A model generated the notes under the pieces. The model had not been told where the DNA came from. It searched no databases and saw only the letters and a program-made list of their open reading frames with translations. Of a DNA stretch of 64,000 bases, positions 1-10,709 are shown one piece after another (within the stretch, counting starts at the first letter, position 1; every line of letters begins with the position of its first letter). The stretch comes from Lacinutrix neustonica (GTDB lineage Bacteria; Bacteroidota; Bacteroidia; Flavobacteriales; Flavobacteriaceae). Where the stretch lies: NCBI RefSeq assembly GCF_026625145.1, contig NZ_CP113088.1:2955501-3019500 (forward strand), written 5' to 3'. The position numbers and the translations under genes were made by a program.

Positions 1-1
1 A

Positions 2-172
2 GAAATAATAAAAGAATTTAAAATAGAAGTGAACGCTGAAAATGACGCCATTGCAACTGGAACATTAACGACAACAACTATTAAGGATGGTGAAACTAAA
101 ACCATTGAAAAAACGGTTGAAGGCACAGTTGAAGAAGTAGAAGCTAAGGTTCAAGCTTTGAAAGCAGAGTAG
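2..172 (+). CDS. C-terminal end of an unrecognised protein (5' partial)
   Basis: The window opens inside a reading frame of 56 codons ending in TAG. The visible tail is rich in Thr, Glu and Lys (it contains GTLTTTTIKDGETKTIEK) and has no Cys, no membrane segment and no motif I recognise. It is followed at once by a strong intrinsic terminator, so it is the last gene of its transcript. The start lies upstream of the window, and the function is unknown. Confidence 0.6.
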   Translation, partial: EIIKEFKIEVNAENDAIATGTLTTTTIKDGETKTIEKTVEGTVEEVEAKVQALKAE

Positions 173-218
173 CCGTTGACTTAAATAACCAATAACGATA
201 ATTTTAGTATTGAAAAAC

Positions 219-243
219 CACGCTTCCGGCGTGTTTTTTTTTT
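219..243 (+). terminator. Intrinsic terminator
   Basis: A perfect 5-bp GC-rich stem (CACGC / GCGTG) with loop TTCCG is followed by a run of ten T. It closes the partial gene that opens the window. The loop contains an intact TCCGGC, so not every CCGG site is damaged. Confidence 0.85.
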
Positions 244-267
244 GGTAAATGTTTTATCTTTAATTTT

Positions 268-1535
268 ATGAACTATGATGACTTAACAACACTCGGTATT
301 GCGTTTGGTTTAGGGCTACTTGTTGGCTTGCAAAGAGAAACCACCAATAATGAAATGGCAGGTGTGAGGACATTTACGCTCATCTCCGTATTGGGAGTAA
401 TGGCAGGTTTCTTAACGAGAACCTACGAGAATCCTTTTATTCTTCCCGTTTTAGGACTTTCGATAACAGCCCTTTTAATCATGGCCAATGTTATTAAAAT
501 TAAAAAATTGGATGGTGCAGATGTGGGTCAAACGACAGAGGTTGCTGCACTGTTAATGTTTGCCATTGGAGCATATCTCGTTCTAGGCAGTCAGTTAATA
601 GGGGTGATTGTAGGAACTGCATTAGCAATGTTACTTTATTTTAAAGAACATATTCATGGGTTTATCAATAAACTAAAGCCTAAGGATCTAGCGGCCATCA
701 TGACTTTAGCGGGTATTAGTTTGGTGATTTTACCAATACTTCGAGATAAAACTTTTGGACCTTTTGATGTGATAAACCCTAGAAATATTTGGTTGATGAT
801 CACTTTAATCGTGGGAATAAGTGTCTTTGGGTATTTTATATATAAGTTCGTTGGCAAAAAGGTCGGGATTATTTCTAATGGTATTCGGGCGGTTTAATTA
901 GTAGTACAGCAACCACGGTGAGCTATGCGCGTAAAACGGCAGATACGGCATCCATTAGCAAGTTAGCTGTCTTTGTTATAACCACAGCATCTGCAGTGTC
1001 ATTTGTTAGGGTTTTATTTGAAGTGGGTGTGATTATTCCAAATGAGTTACCTATCATCGCTGTGCCAATAGGGGCTGTCATTTTAATCATGACTTTAACC
1101 TGTGTGGCTTTGTTTTATCTTATTAATAAGGAGTCTTCTAAAAAAGAGGCCATGCCTGAGCCCGACAATCCTGCGCAATTTAAAAGTGCCTTGATTTTTG
1201 GATTGCTCTATGGTTTTATATTGCTAGCGGTGGCGTTTACCAAAGAGACGTTTGGAAATAACGCACTTTATATTGTGTCCATAATTAGTGGTTTAACCGA
1301 TGTTGATGCGATTACCTTATCTTTGTCTCAATTAATTAAGGAAGGCAGTCTTAAAGCAACTTTTGGATGGCGATTAATTTTGCTAGCAGGTCTATCAAAT
1401 ATGGTATTCAAGGGCGTTATGGCAATTGTACTTGGCGCAAAAGAACTCGCAAAATGGATTGTTATTTCCTTTGGAATCATTGTTACAGCAGGATTGTTAA
1501 TTATGTGGCTTTGGCCGGAATCCTGGTATTTCTAA
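268..1535 (+). CDS. MgtC/SapB-type membrane protein with DUF4010 domain
   Basis: Polytopic inner-membrane protein. The first segment carries the MgtC-like signature GLLVGLQRE near residues 17-25. Several hydrophobic helices follow, and the C-terminal half is the DUF4010 region (SSTATTVSYARKTAD). Transport or sensing of Mg2+ or another ion is suggested by the family but not shown. As written the frame breaks near 885-888. Reading ATTCGGGC as ATTCCGGGC restores GGLISSTATTVS and one continuous protein of about 422 residues. It lies 9 bp upstream of the App1-type gene on the same strand and may be cotranscribed with it. Confidence 0.8.
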
Positions 1536-1544
1536 ATATAAATC

Positions 1545-2543
1545 ATGTTTAAAAAGGATCCTTTACAAATTATAGCCTTTCAAAGTTATGGCACAAATAC
1601 ACATTTTTATGCCGGAGGAAGAGCGTTGGAAGATGAATCTATTGATTTAGAATCTCAAAAAATACTGCATTTGGCTATTAATGCTTGGAAACGTTTTGAG
1701 GCTGATGAAATTGCAAATGTTGCCATTAAAATTAAATTGCCAAATAACACGTTTATTAAAGCAAAGACAGATAATGATGGCTATTTTAAAATTGAAGAAA
1801 ATCTTGTAGACCTTAGAGCTTTAGCTAATGAGGAAGGGTGGGTTTCTTTTGAATTATCTTATGATGATGTCACTATCGAACGAAAAATAACAAACAATAA
1901 TAGGTTTCCGGGGGAATTGTTAATTCCAGCAGATCAGGTAGAATTTGGGGTAGCGAGTGATATTGATGATACTATTTTACATACGGGAGTGGTTTCTACT
2001 TTAAAATGGCGTGTTATTTATAATTCGATTTTTAAAAATGCTAAAAGTAGATTGCCTTTGGAGGGCGCTGCCGAATTTTATCACCTCCTGCATCGTGGTG
2101 CCTCCGGAGAGAATGCGAATCCCATTTTTTATGTGAGTCATAGTCCTTGGAACCTATACCGATATTTAGAACTTTTCTTAAAACAGAATAACTTCCCGAA
2201 AGGTCCTATCTTATTGCGCAGTTTAGGTAATTTTCTTCGAAAAAAACCGGAAGGTGAAAAACCTCAAAAACAAAAAGAGATTCTAAACCTCTTAAAAACG
2301 TATCCAGAGTTGCCCTTTATTTTAATAGGGGATAGTGGCGAACATGATCCTGATATTTATATTGAAATAGCAGAACTGTACCCCGAGAGAATTAAAGCGA
2401 TTTATTTAAGAAGCGTAAGGCATAAAAAGAAAATTTTGCGTGTTAAAGGCTTGCTTGAAAACTATAAATCGACTCCTGCGTTGTTAGTGGAAAACAGTGA
2501 AGAAGCGATCGAGCACGCAAGACTAAATGGTTTTATTGCCTAA
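1545..2543 (+). CDS. App1-family phosphatase (DUF2183)
   Basis: Protein of 332 residues resembling App1 phosphatidate phosphatase and DUF2183 proteins. The N-terminal third is a beta-rich domain. The catalytic domain contains the HAD-like DxDxT motif as DIDDTILHT (about residues 139-147), then FYVSHSPWN and ILIGDSGEHDPDIY, the expected downstream HAD motifs. In yeast the family dephosphorylates phosphatidic acid; the substrate here is inferred. The reading frame is intact. Its stop overlaps the stop of the convergent small membrane gene by about 11 bp. Confidence 0.85.
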   Translation: MFKKDPLQIIAFQSYGTNTHFYAGGRALEDESIDLESQKILHLAINAWKRFEADEIANVAIKIKLPNNTFIKAKTDNDGYFKIEENLVDLRALANEEGWVSFELSYDDVTIERKITNNNRFPGELLIPADQVEFGVASDIDDTILHTGVVSTLKWRVIYNSIFKNAKSRLPLEGAAEFYHLLHRGASGENANPIFYVSHSPWNLYRYLELFLKQNNFPKGPILLRSLGNFLRKKPEGEKPQKQKEILNLLKTYPELPFILIGDSGEHDPDIYIEIAELYPERIKAIYLRSVRHKKKILRVKGLLENYKSTPALLVENSEEAIEHARLNGFIA

Positions 2544-2932
2544 TAAGTTTAAAAAAAACATAGCTAAAAAAAAGAAAAAATAAGAAGTCATTAATGCCGT
2601 AAATGGCGTAAAACACACCTGTTAAAGTGTCTTGCTCGAAGACACTACTTAATTCATATTTTGACATCCATTGAAGCCACACCACCGTATAAATTAATTT
2701 TTCGATGGCGAAAATGGCGATCAACCATGTCATCTGTTTAAAATTTTTACTTACAGCCATGTAGGCTAATCCCCAAACAAGAATCATTAACAAACCAACG
2801 TTAGACATAACTTCACGGTTGTACCGATGTAATGACCTCATTAGTAAATAGTTTTGAAAAAATGGGAACCCCAAGTACATTGGAAAGCCCAGCAGCAATA
2901 AAGCCTTTAGAGATGAGTTTTTCGTTTTTCAT
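2533..2932 (-). CDS. Small membrane protein of unknown function downstream of ppk
   Basis: About 132 residues with three or four hydrophobic helices (for example VGLLMILVWGLAYMAVS). The obvious open frame lacks the true N terminus. Repairing TTCACGG at 2812-2818 to TTCCGG joins it to an upstream frame starting MKNEKLISKGFIAAGLSN, which gives a natural start 2 bp after the ppk stop. It is probably translationally coupled to ppk. I do not recognise a family with an assigned function. The 3' end overlaps the convergent App1-type gene. Confidence 0.65.
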
Positions 2933-2934
2933 TA

Positions 2935-4953
2935 TTAAAAATAATCATAGGTTGCTAATTGAGACTGTAAAGCTGTTTTATTATTTTGTATATAAACATT
3001 TTTTTGCTCTGCATCAATAATTCTCGCTTTTACATTATCTGCCAATTGCAGCTCTAGAACGTCCTTTACAATTTTAAAATTGTCTCGGATCAAGAACCGG
3101 GGTAACGACTTCGATACGATGACTTAAGTTACGAGTCATCCAATCAGCAGAACCAATAAAAAGTTTTTCATCACCATTATTTCCAAATAAATAAACGCGT
3201 CCATGTTCTAAAAAACGGTCTATAATACTTGTTACTGTAATGTTCTCACTCTGCCCTTTTATGCCGGGCACCAAACAACAAATTCCACGAATAAGTAATC
3301 GAATTTTTACACCAGCATTACTCGCCTTGTATAATAACTTAATCATGTTGTTATCTTGAAGGCTATTCATTTTTAAAATGATCATCCCTTGTTTTCCAGC
3401 ATGAGCAAAGGCAATTTCGCGTTCCACCAATACCGAAAATTTATGACGAGACGTGAAAGGAGAAATTAATAGTTTTTTTACCTTTGGCACAATTAAAACC
3501 CCTTCTAAAACTAAGAACACACGGTTAAGCTCTTTTGTTATTTTTTTATTAGCAGTCATTAAGCCAAAATCGGTATAGAGCTTAGCGGTATTTTCATTAA
3601 AATTCCCGGTACCAATATAGCAATAGCGTTGGGTCGTGTTTTTTAATGTTCTTTCTATATATAGAATTTTTGAATGTACTTTTATTCCTGGGTAACTGTA
3701 AATAACCTTGGCGCCATTGTCTTTAAATATTTTTCCCCATTTAAGATTGTTTTCTTCATCAAATCGCGCTTTTGCTTCAATAAAAATAACTACTGTCTTG
3801 CCTTTCTTGGCGGCTAAAGCAATAGCATCATTTAACCTTGAAGACTCTGCAACACGATATAGCGTCATTTTTATGGTGGTGACCTGTTCATCATGGGCCG
3901 CTTCTTCCAGTAATTTTATAACGGGTTCAAAAGATTGATATGGATAGTGAATGAGCTGGTCTTTAGCAGTAATCGCAGTAAAAACAGAATCACATGTACT
4001 TAACATGGGATGAGGCTTAGGGGCTAATTCAACATTTGAAAGTAGTTTGTTTGTTGGGTTTGGGAATCCGAAAAAATCTTTAAAATTATGATGCGCCCCG
4101 CCTAAAATAATATCGGCATTCGACACATCTAACGCTTGTTTTAAATAGTTTTGAAGTGCTTCGGTGTTTTAGAGTCTAACAAAATGCGGGTTGCTTGGCC
4201 TGTTTCTCGTTTTGGTAGTGCTTCTTTTATTTTCTGCATCAAATTTCCGGAAAACTCATCTTCAATATATAATTCAGCATCACGAGAGAGCTTTAATTCA
4301 TAGTAGTTTAATGTTGGGGTTTCGTGTTTTAATCGATAGTTAAATTTAATGACATCGTCTATAAATGTGATGTAATGTTGGTTGTCTTCCGTTGGGAAAA
4401 CAAAAAAGCGCTCGTGATTTGAGGGAATGGAAACAATTTCAAACTGTGTCTCATCGATTAAAGCGGCAAGATAGAGCGCTTCGTTTTCTACAAACACCGA
4501 TTTGTTTTCATGAACGGTGTATGTTTTTGAAAGAACATCCGCTTGTAATGTAGTGTCAAAAAAGTCTTTAGCTATTTGTTTTTGGCTTTCAGTAAAATCT
4601 TCAATACCAATTAAATGTATGTTTTCTTTTTTTAATGCTGGGATAATCTCACCAATAAAAATCCGGCCAAATTCTTCTTGTTGTAAATGAACCTGTTTTC
4701 TTATTTCTTTTAAAACTTGGTTGGGTTTTGTGATTAGTTTTTTCCGAAGCGGTTTTTCTATATTTTTTATTTGACGAATATCAGAGACCCGTACTTTAAA
4801 AAACTCATCTAAGTTAGAAGAGAAAATGGCTAAAAACTTAATGCGTTCATATAATAAATTACGGGCATCTCCAGCCTCTTGTAAAACCCGATGATTAAAA
4901 CGAAGCCATGATAAGTCGCGATGAAAATATTTAGTATTATAAAGAGATGCCAT
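2935..4953 (-). CDS. ppk1: Polyphosphate kinase 1
   Basis: Makes polyphosphate from the terminal phosphate of ATP. Domains in order are the N-terminal domain (FHRDLSWLRFNHRVLQEA, SSNLDEFFKVRV) and the two phospholipase-D-like catalytic domains. The catalytic histidine motifs are visible as GIKVHSKILYIER and WMTRNLSHRIEVVTPVLDP. Two lesions interrupt it as written. CCGA at 4161-4166 should read CCGGA (KTPEALQNYLKQAL). TCTCGG at 3083-3088 should read TCCGG (LDPDNFKIVKDVLE), which adds about 50 C-terminal residues. The corrected length is 672 residues, normal for the family. Confidence 0.93.
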
Positions 4954-5012
4954 TGGTTTTTATTACAAAATAACAGCATTTAAAATGAAATTTTGTAAGA
5001 AAAACGTTAAGT

Positions 5013-5626
5013 TTAAAACAAGCCATTGATTTCAGCATCAATTTTATTCAAAACAATTCCTAAATCTTCCGGTTTATCGACAAAATCTAAATTGTCAACA
5101 TCAATAATTAAAAGTTTTCCTTTATCGTAGCCATGAACAAAAGCTTCGTAGCGCTCGTTTAATCGGCTCAAGTAATCAATACTAATTGAGTTTTCATAAT
5201 CACGTCCGCGTTTATGTATTTGAGCGACCAGATTAGAAATAGAACTGCGTAAATAAATAAGTAAATCGGACCTTGAACAAAGCTCTCCATCAAATCAAAA
5301 AGAGATTTATAGTTTTCAAAATCGCGATTAGTCATCAATCCCATAGCATGCAGGTTCGGCGCAAAAATATGGGCATCTTCATAAATGGTGCGATCTTGAA
5401 TAATGTCTTTGCCACTTTCTCGAATTTGTGAAACTTGACGAAAACGACTGTTTAAAAAGTAAACCTGTAAATTAAAACTCCAACGCTCCATTTGGTTGTA
5501 GAAATCATCTAAGTAAGGATTGTCTACTACATCTTCAAGTTGTGCCTCCCATTTGTAATGTTTAGCAAGTAATTTGGTGAGCGTAGTTTTTCCAGCTCCA
5601 ATGTTTCCGGCAATGGCGACGTGCAT
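5013..5626 (-). CDS. Deoxynucleoside kinase (deoxyadenosine/deoxyguanosine kinase family)
   Basis: Phosphorylates deoxynucleosides for salvage. The P-loop GNIGAGKTTL is at residues 7-16, and the DRS-type motif region QDRTIYEDAHIFA is near residue 77. The frame is lost at 5266-5270. Restoring GGTCCGGAT gives GPDLLIYLRSSISNLV and extends the protein to about 204 residues, ending in DAEINGLF. Its start lies 1 bp from the stop of the upstream secreted-protein gene, so the two are probably coupled. The exact nucleoside preference cannot be read from sequence. Confidence 0.88.
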
Positions 5627-5627
5627 A

Positions 5628-6407
5628 TTATTTGGGTTTTATTTGGTATTCGTGGAGGAATCCATCGGTGTAAATATACAGGATTTGGTTGGTTACTAAA
5701 AACTGATTTATTAACAAATTTGGGAGATTTATTTTTTGGATCTTTTTAGATTTTTCACGGATAAGATAAAGTGTGTTTTCTTTTTTTAATATAATATTTT
5801 CATCACTTTCCTTAATAGACGTAAAGCCTATATTCTCAATTTTAGAAATCAAGCTTCCTGTATAGTTGTATTGATAGATAAAATCTTTAGTTACTAACCA
5901 GCAAGAATTGTAATTACTGGTTAGGTCTATAACCTGACTTGAAATAGGTAAGGTTTTGGCGCGAATGTGATTAGCTTTATAATCGTATAATTCTAGTTGT
6001 TGTAAATTCTGATTAAAAATCCAAATAGTATTATCACTTCCTGTAGCCACATGCGTCACATTTTTATACGCTTTAAGGGTGTTAAAATCTACCTTAAAAA
6101 TTTCAGCTAAACGATTGTCAAGAATAATAACGGTATTAAAAGCCTTGTAAAACAGATTGATTTTTAAAGGATTAAATGTATTTGCAGACGTGATATTTCC
6201 TAGCTGTAGATTACTGTACTTAAGATTAATCCCTTCTTGTTGTTTAATTAAGGTGTTGTTTTTAATAAAAAACAACGTTTTAAAACTGTCTATGCCTATT
6301 ATTGAATCTGCTTTTACTTCAATTTTTGAAAGCAGTTTTGTTTCAATAGTCTCTTGAGCAGATATTGAGCAAATGATAAAGTAAAAAAGGCAAAAAAAGT
6401 ATTTCAT
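5628..6407 (-). CDS. Secreted or periplasmic protein, possibly propeller-like
   Basis: About 259 residues. I start it at the internal ATG giving MKYFFCLFYFIICSISAQ, a classic flavobacterial signal peptide ending in SAQ; a longer upstream frame exists but would bury that signal. The mature part is beta-rich with repeated aromatic and Asn-rich strands (DNTIWIFNQNLQQLELYDY, YNSCWLVTKDFIYQYNY), which suggests a beta-propeller. No catalytic motif is evident. It is directly upstream of the deoxynucleoside kinase. Function unknown. Confidence 0.6.
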   Translation of the reverse strand: MKYFFCLFYFIICSISAQETIETKLLSKIEVKADSIIGIDSFKTLFFIKNNTLIKQQEGINLKYSNLQLGNITSANTFNPLKINLFYKAFNTVIILDNRLAEIFKVDFNTLKAYKNVTHVATGSDNTIWIFNQNLQQLELYDYKANHIRAKTLPISSQVIDLTSNYNSCWLVTKDFIYQYNYTGSLISKIENIGFTSIKESDENIILKKENTLYLIREKSKKIQKINLPNLLINQFLVTNQILYIYTDGFLHEYQIKPK

Positions 6408-6595
6408 ATTGAGTGGAAAAGTACAAAAATCAATCCACATTTTTTGCCCCAATTTTAATTCCATATCTCAAAACTGCTGCATAGGTCTTATTTTTTTATG
6501 ATAATATTAACACTTGAGAGTTAAACGTTTTGTGCCTTATAAAGTCTAACAGCTATATTAAGCTGTATTTTTATAAAAACTAAAGTCAATATATC

Positions 6596-7563
6596 ATGAA
6601 ACTATTTTCAATAAAAGCCTTTTTTGCTTGTTTAGCATTCCTATCAACCTCACAAACGTTCGCACAAGACAATTTTCAAGGCGTCGCCACATACATGTCG
6701 AAAACGACTGTAGATATGGATAATTGGGGAGGAAGAGAGATGAGTCCGGAGCGTAAAAAGATGATTATGGATAGAATGAAAAACATGTTCGAGAAAACAT
6801 ACATTCTTACCTTTAATAGAACGGAGTCTACCTATAAAGAAGATGAGAAACTGGAAGCGCCAGGTGCTGGTGGCGGTATGATGGGCGGTATGATGAGTAG
6901 CTTTACAGCTGGTGAGCAATACAAGAACATAAAGGAGGGTAGGCTTATTCAAGATCAGGAATTCTTTGGAAAACAATTTCTAATCAAAGATGACTTAGAA
7001 AAGTTGGAGTGGAAGATGACAGGAGAGACCAGGCAAATTGGTCAATACACAGCAATGAAAGCGACTGCAATGAAGAAAGTAGATGAATTTGACTGGGCAA
7101 ACATGCGAAGAAAACGTGGCGGAAATGATGCGGATAAGAAAAAAGAAGAAGAAAAGAAAGATAGAAGCGTAGATGCTTTTGAAAAAACAGAAGTGAAAGC
7201 TGAAGAAGCAAAAGATTCTTCAGTAGTCGCATCAAATAAAGAGCAGGCTAATGATCCAATGGCGAATATTGAAATCCCGAAGGAAGTAGAAGTTGTTGCT
7301 TGGTACACGATGCAAATTCCAGTAAACAACGGGCCTGGAGAATTCGGGGATTGCCAGGATTGATTTTAGAAGTGAGTTACGGTAGAACAACATTACTCTG
7401 TTCAAAGATCGTGATGAATCCTACGGAGAAAAACGACATTAAAATGCCAACTAAAGGCAAGGAAGTGACTAAAAAAGAATATAACGACATTGTTAAAAAC
7501 AAAATGGAAGAAATGCGAGAAATGTACGGTGGAAGAGGTCGTGGTCGCGATGGGAGAAGATAA
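6596..7563 (+). CDS. GLPGLI family protein
   Basis: Signal peptide (LFSIKAFFACLAFLSTSQTFAQ), then the GLPGLI domain with the family hallmark GLPGLILEVSYGRTTLLCSKI. An insertion rich in Lys, Glu and Asp lies near the middle, and the C terminus is Arg/Gly-rich (GGRGRGRDGRR). The frame breaks at 7343-7349. Reading TTCGGGG as TTCCGGGG joins the halves directly at the GLPGLI motif. It lies 37 bp upstream of an outer-membrane-barrel gene. Such pairs are common in Bacteroidetes; the function is unknown, presumably cell-envelope. Confidence 0.85.
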
Positions 7564-7600
7564 TAAATAGTTCCCGTATAAAAATCCAACTAAAAACCAC

Positions 7601-10352
7601 ATGAAGCACATTTTTACACTATTACTTTTAGTAGTAACAACTACGGCTACTGCCCAAATTAAATTTGAAGGCGTAGTAAAAGATAGTATAGGCAATCCTT
7701 TAGAGTTTGCTCATGTTGTCGCTATTAACCAAGAATCGAAAATTTTAGAATCCTATGCCGTAACAAATGATGCTGGTCGTTATAAGTTAAATATAGGTAA
7801 GAACACGACTTATAAAATTTCAGTAAGTTATATTGGTTTTAAAACAGCCGAAGAAACAATTGAGGTTAAGGAAACAGACTTGAGCAAAGACTTTGTGCTT
7901 ACGTTAGACAATGCATTAGATGAAGTTGAGTTAACGTATGAAATGCCTGTAACCATAAAAGGCGATACTATTGTTTACAATGCAGACTCGTTTAAAACGG
8001 GAACCGAACGTAAACTTGGAGATGTCCTTAGAAATTTGCCAGGGGTTGAAATTAATACCGATGGCCAAATAGAGGTAGAAGGTAAGGTGGTTACAAAGGT
8101 GATGGTGGAAGGGAAGGATTTTTTCGATGGCGATTCTAAAATTGCAACTGAGAATATTCCAGCGGATGCAGTAGATAAAGTTCAGGTATTAAAAAATCAC
8201 AGTGAAGTTGGACAACTAGGAGGTGTTACTAATAATCAAGATAATATAGCTATTAATATTAAGCTCAAAGAAGGGAAGAAGAATTTTTGGTTTGGAACGG
8301 TGACTGCTGGTGGCGGACAATCAACAAGTCAAAATTTGTATTTAGTACAGCCTAAGCTCTTTTATTATAGCCCTAAGTATAGCATCAATACCATCGGAGA
8401 TTTAAACAACATTGGTGAAATTGCTTTTTCTCGCCGGGATTACTTTAATTTTTCAGGAGGCTTTAATAATCCGAGTCAGCAAAGCGGTACCAATATTAAT
8501 TTTGGGAGTAATGGCTTAAATTTCGCAAACTTAACTAATGACAGAGCAAAAGATATTAATTCAAAATTTGGCGCAGCAAACTTTAGTTATTCTCCCAATA
8601 AAGCACTAGATCTTGGTGGGTTTGCTATTTTTTCAAATTCAAGAATAAAATTACAAGAGAATAGAAGTATAGACTATATAGACACAGAAGTTAACACGCC
8701 ACCAGGCGAAGATATTTTTGATAATAACAAACAGGCTAGTGATCTAGGAATGTTAAAGTTGACAGCGAAGTATAAACCAAACAGCAATAATCAATTGGAT
8801 TATGAAATACTTGGAAGGCTGTCTCATGAGAAGCAGCGCAATATTACTTTTTCTACCGTGTTAGGAAGTATTACTCAAAATGAAGAGACGAATCCCTATA
8901 GTGTTTATCAAGATATTAATTATTATTATACGGCAGACGAAAGCAATATTTTTGCTTTTCAGGCACAGCATAAATTGCAAGATGAAGATCCGTTTTACAA
9001 TGCATTATTAGGAAATGATCCATCAAATAATGATGATATTCCGAGAAAACACCGGAGATCCTTATGATAACACAGCAGCTGGTTTAGGCTTAAATGGGGC
9101 GCAGTTAGGCTATAACGTTAATCAGGAAAAACGCGTCCAATCTAATCAGTTAGATACCAAACTAGATTACTGGAATGTATTAAACGCCAAAAGTAATATT
9201 AATTTCACCTTAGGGACTATTTTAAGTAGACAGGATTTTGATTCAGAAATATTTCAGTTTTTAGATAAAGGTACACGTTTTAATCCAACACCATTAGTAA
9301 ACGATGGCGTAAACACGAATAATACAGCTTATCATTTTAGCGATGTGTATTTAGGAATGCATTATCGATTTAAAACAGGTATTTTTACTATAACACCGGG
9401 TGTTTCAGCCCATGCTTATAGTTCTAAAAACACACAATTTGGGACCGAGTTTAAAGATGATTTCTTCAGAGTATTACCAGATTTCAATATGATCATGCAG
9501 TTGAAAAAGAGTGAAACCTTACGATTTAATTATCGCATGCAAACGCAATTTACAGACGTTACAAATTTGGCGAAAGGCTTGGTTTTAGATAGTTATAATA
9601 GATTTTCATCGGGTAACCCTGAGCTGGAAAGCGCAATAGCTCATAATATAAATTTAACGTATTTCAGCTTTAATATGTTCAATTATACTAACGTTGTAGG
9701 TAATGTCTCTTATACTAAAAACATAGACCGGATAAGAAGTGCTTCTCAATTTGAGCCTGGAAGCGTCATTAATTTTAGCTCGCCCTTCAATTCCAGTTTT
9801 GCAGATGAAAGTGTCACCGCTTTTGGTAGGTTTGAACGTGCTTTTGGAAAGTTGAGAGCTTCAGCAAGAGGAACATTTAATTATTCAAAATTTAATCAAA
9901 TTATAAATGGAAGAGTCTCAATTAATAATAATTATACGCAAAATTATCAAATAGGTTTGCGGTCTAATTTTAAAACAGCAACTAATTTTGATGTGAAATA
10001 TGATTATAGCATTAACGATAACCAACAAGGTGGTAACAGTTCTAAGTTCTATACGCATGCACCATCCATAGAAATGGATGCTTTACTATTAAAAGTATTT
10101 ACCTTTAGAACCGACTACTCATTTAATGATTACCGAAATCAAGAAGCGTCTATCAATACTTATGAATTTTGGAATGCGTCCTTATCTTACAGAAAAGATC
10201 AGGATAGTAAGTTTGAGTACGAACTAAAAGCCACGAATTTATTAAATACACAATCACAGAACAATACTAATGTTGGTAATTTTTCGGTAAGTGCCACCGA
10301 GTATTTTATTCAGCCGCGCTTTTTAACGTTTAGAGTAATCTATAGTTTGTAA
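7601..10352 (+). CDS. Outer-membrane beta-barrel with carboxypeptidase-like regulatory domain (TonB-receptor-like)
   Basis: A signal peptide (HIFTLLLLVVTTTATAQ) is followed by a CarboxypepD_reg-like domain (FEGVVKDSIGNPLEFAHV), a plug-like region (LRNLPGVEINTDGQIEVEGK, VEGKDFFDGDSKIAT) and a long beta-barrel rich in aromatic and Asn residues. The final strand ends in FRVIYSL. The lesion at 9039-9047 (CCGAGAAAAC for CCGGAAAAC) restores DDIPENTGDPYDN and a protein of about 916 residues. It probably forms a unit with the GLPGLI gene just upstream. The transported or bound ligand is unknown. Confidence 0.83.
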
Positions 10353-10388
10353 AATGAGAGTATATGAGTAAAAGAATATGCTTTGAGG

Positions 10389-10419
10389 CTTTTCGAGTTA
10401 AAGAGGGGAGAGCAGGATT
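10389..10419. repeat. Partial copy of the tRNA-Tyr 3' end
   Basis: These 31 bp match 10555-10585 with one mismatch. The second copy covers the last 16 bases of the tRNA-Tyr gene plus its downstream flank. The copies are direct repeats 166 bp apart. The pattern is what remains when an element integrates at a tRNA 3' end and is later lost, but a simple local duplication is equally possible. Confidence 0.7.
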
Positions 10420-10530
10420 ACGGATCCTTTCTGCCACTTCGTGAAAATGAAAAGCCAATCTGCTGTCGCAGCTTCTTTTTTGTTTCAACAAATCTTCGCA
10501 GAAGTAAACTTCGCTTGATTTATTAAAACA

Positions 10531-10560
10531 AAAAAGTCCAAACTTGCGTTTGAACTTTTC
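10531..10560 (-). terminator. Terminator downstream of tRNA-Tyr
   Basis: On the minus strand the stem AAAGTTCAAAC / GTTTGGACTTT has loop GCAA and is followed by a T run. It begins about 10 bases after the tRNA 3' end. Confidence 0.7.
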
Positions 10561-10569
10561 GAGTTAAAG

Positions 10570-10651
<82 letters not shown>

Positions 10652-10709
10652 AAAACTGAACGCAAATATAAGTCTGTTTTATATTTGCGCAAAGACTTTT
10701 TTAATTTAT

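Larger units (their letters stand above)
10353..10569. other. Intergenic stretch between the barrel gene and tRNA-Tyr
   Basis: I see no gene here. It contains the partial tRNA 3' repeat, a small GC hairpin (GCTG TCG CAGC) followed by TTCTTTTTT near 10460-10481 that could end the barrel transcript, and the tRNA terminator described separately. Confidence 0.5.

Noticed and set aside
6650..7329. Antisense open frames opposite the GLPGLI gene
   Set aside because: They lie fully inside a well-supported gene, have no family features, and reflect its Lys/Glu-rich codons read backwards.
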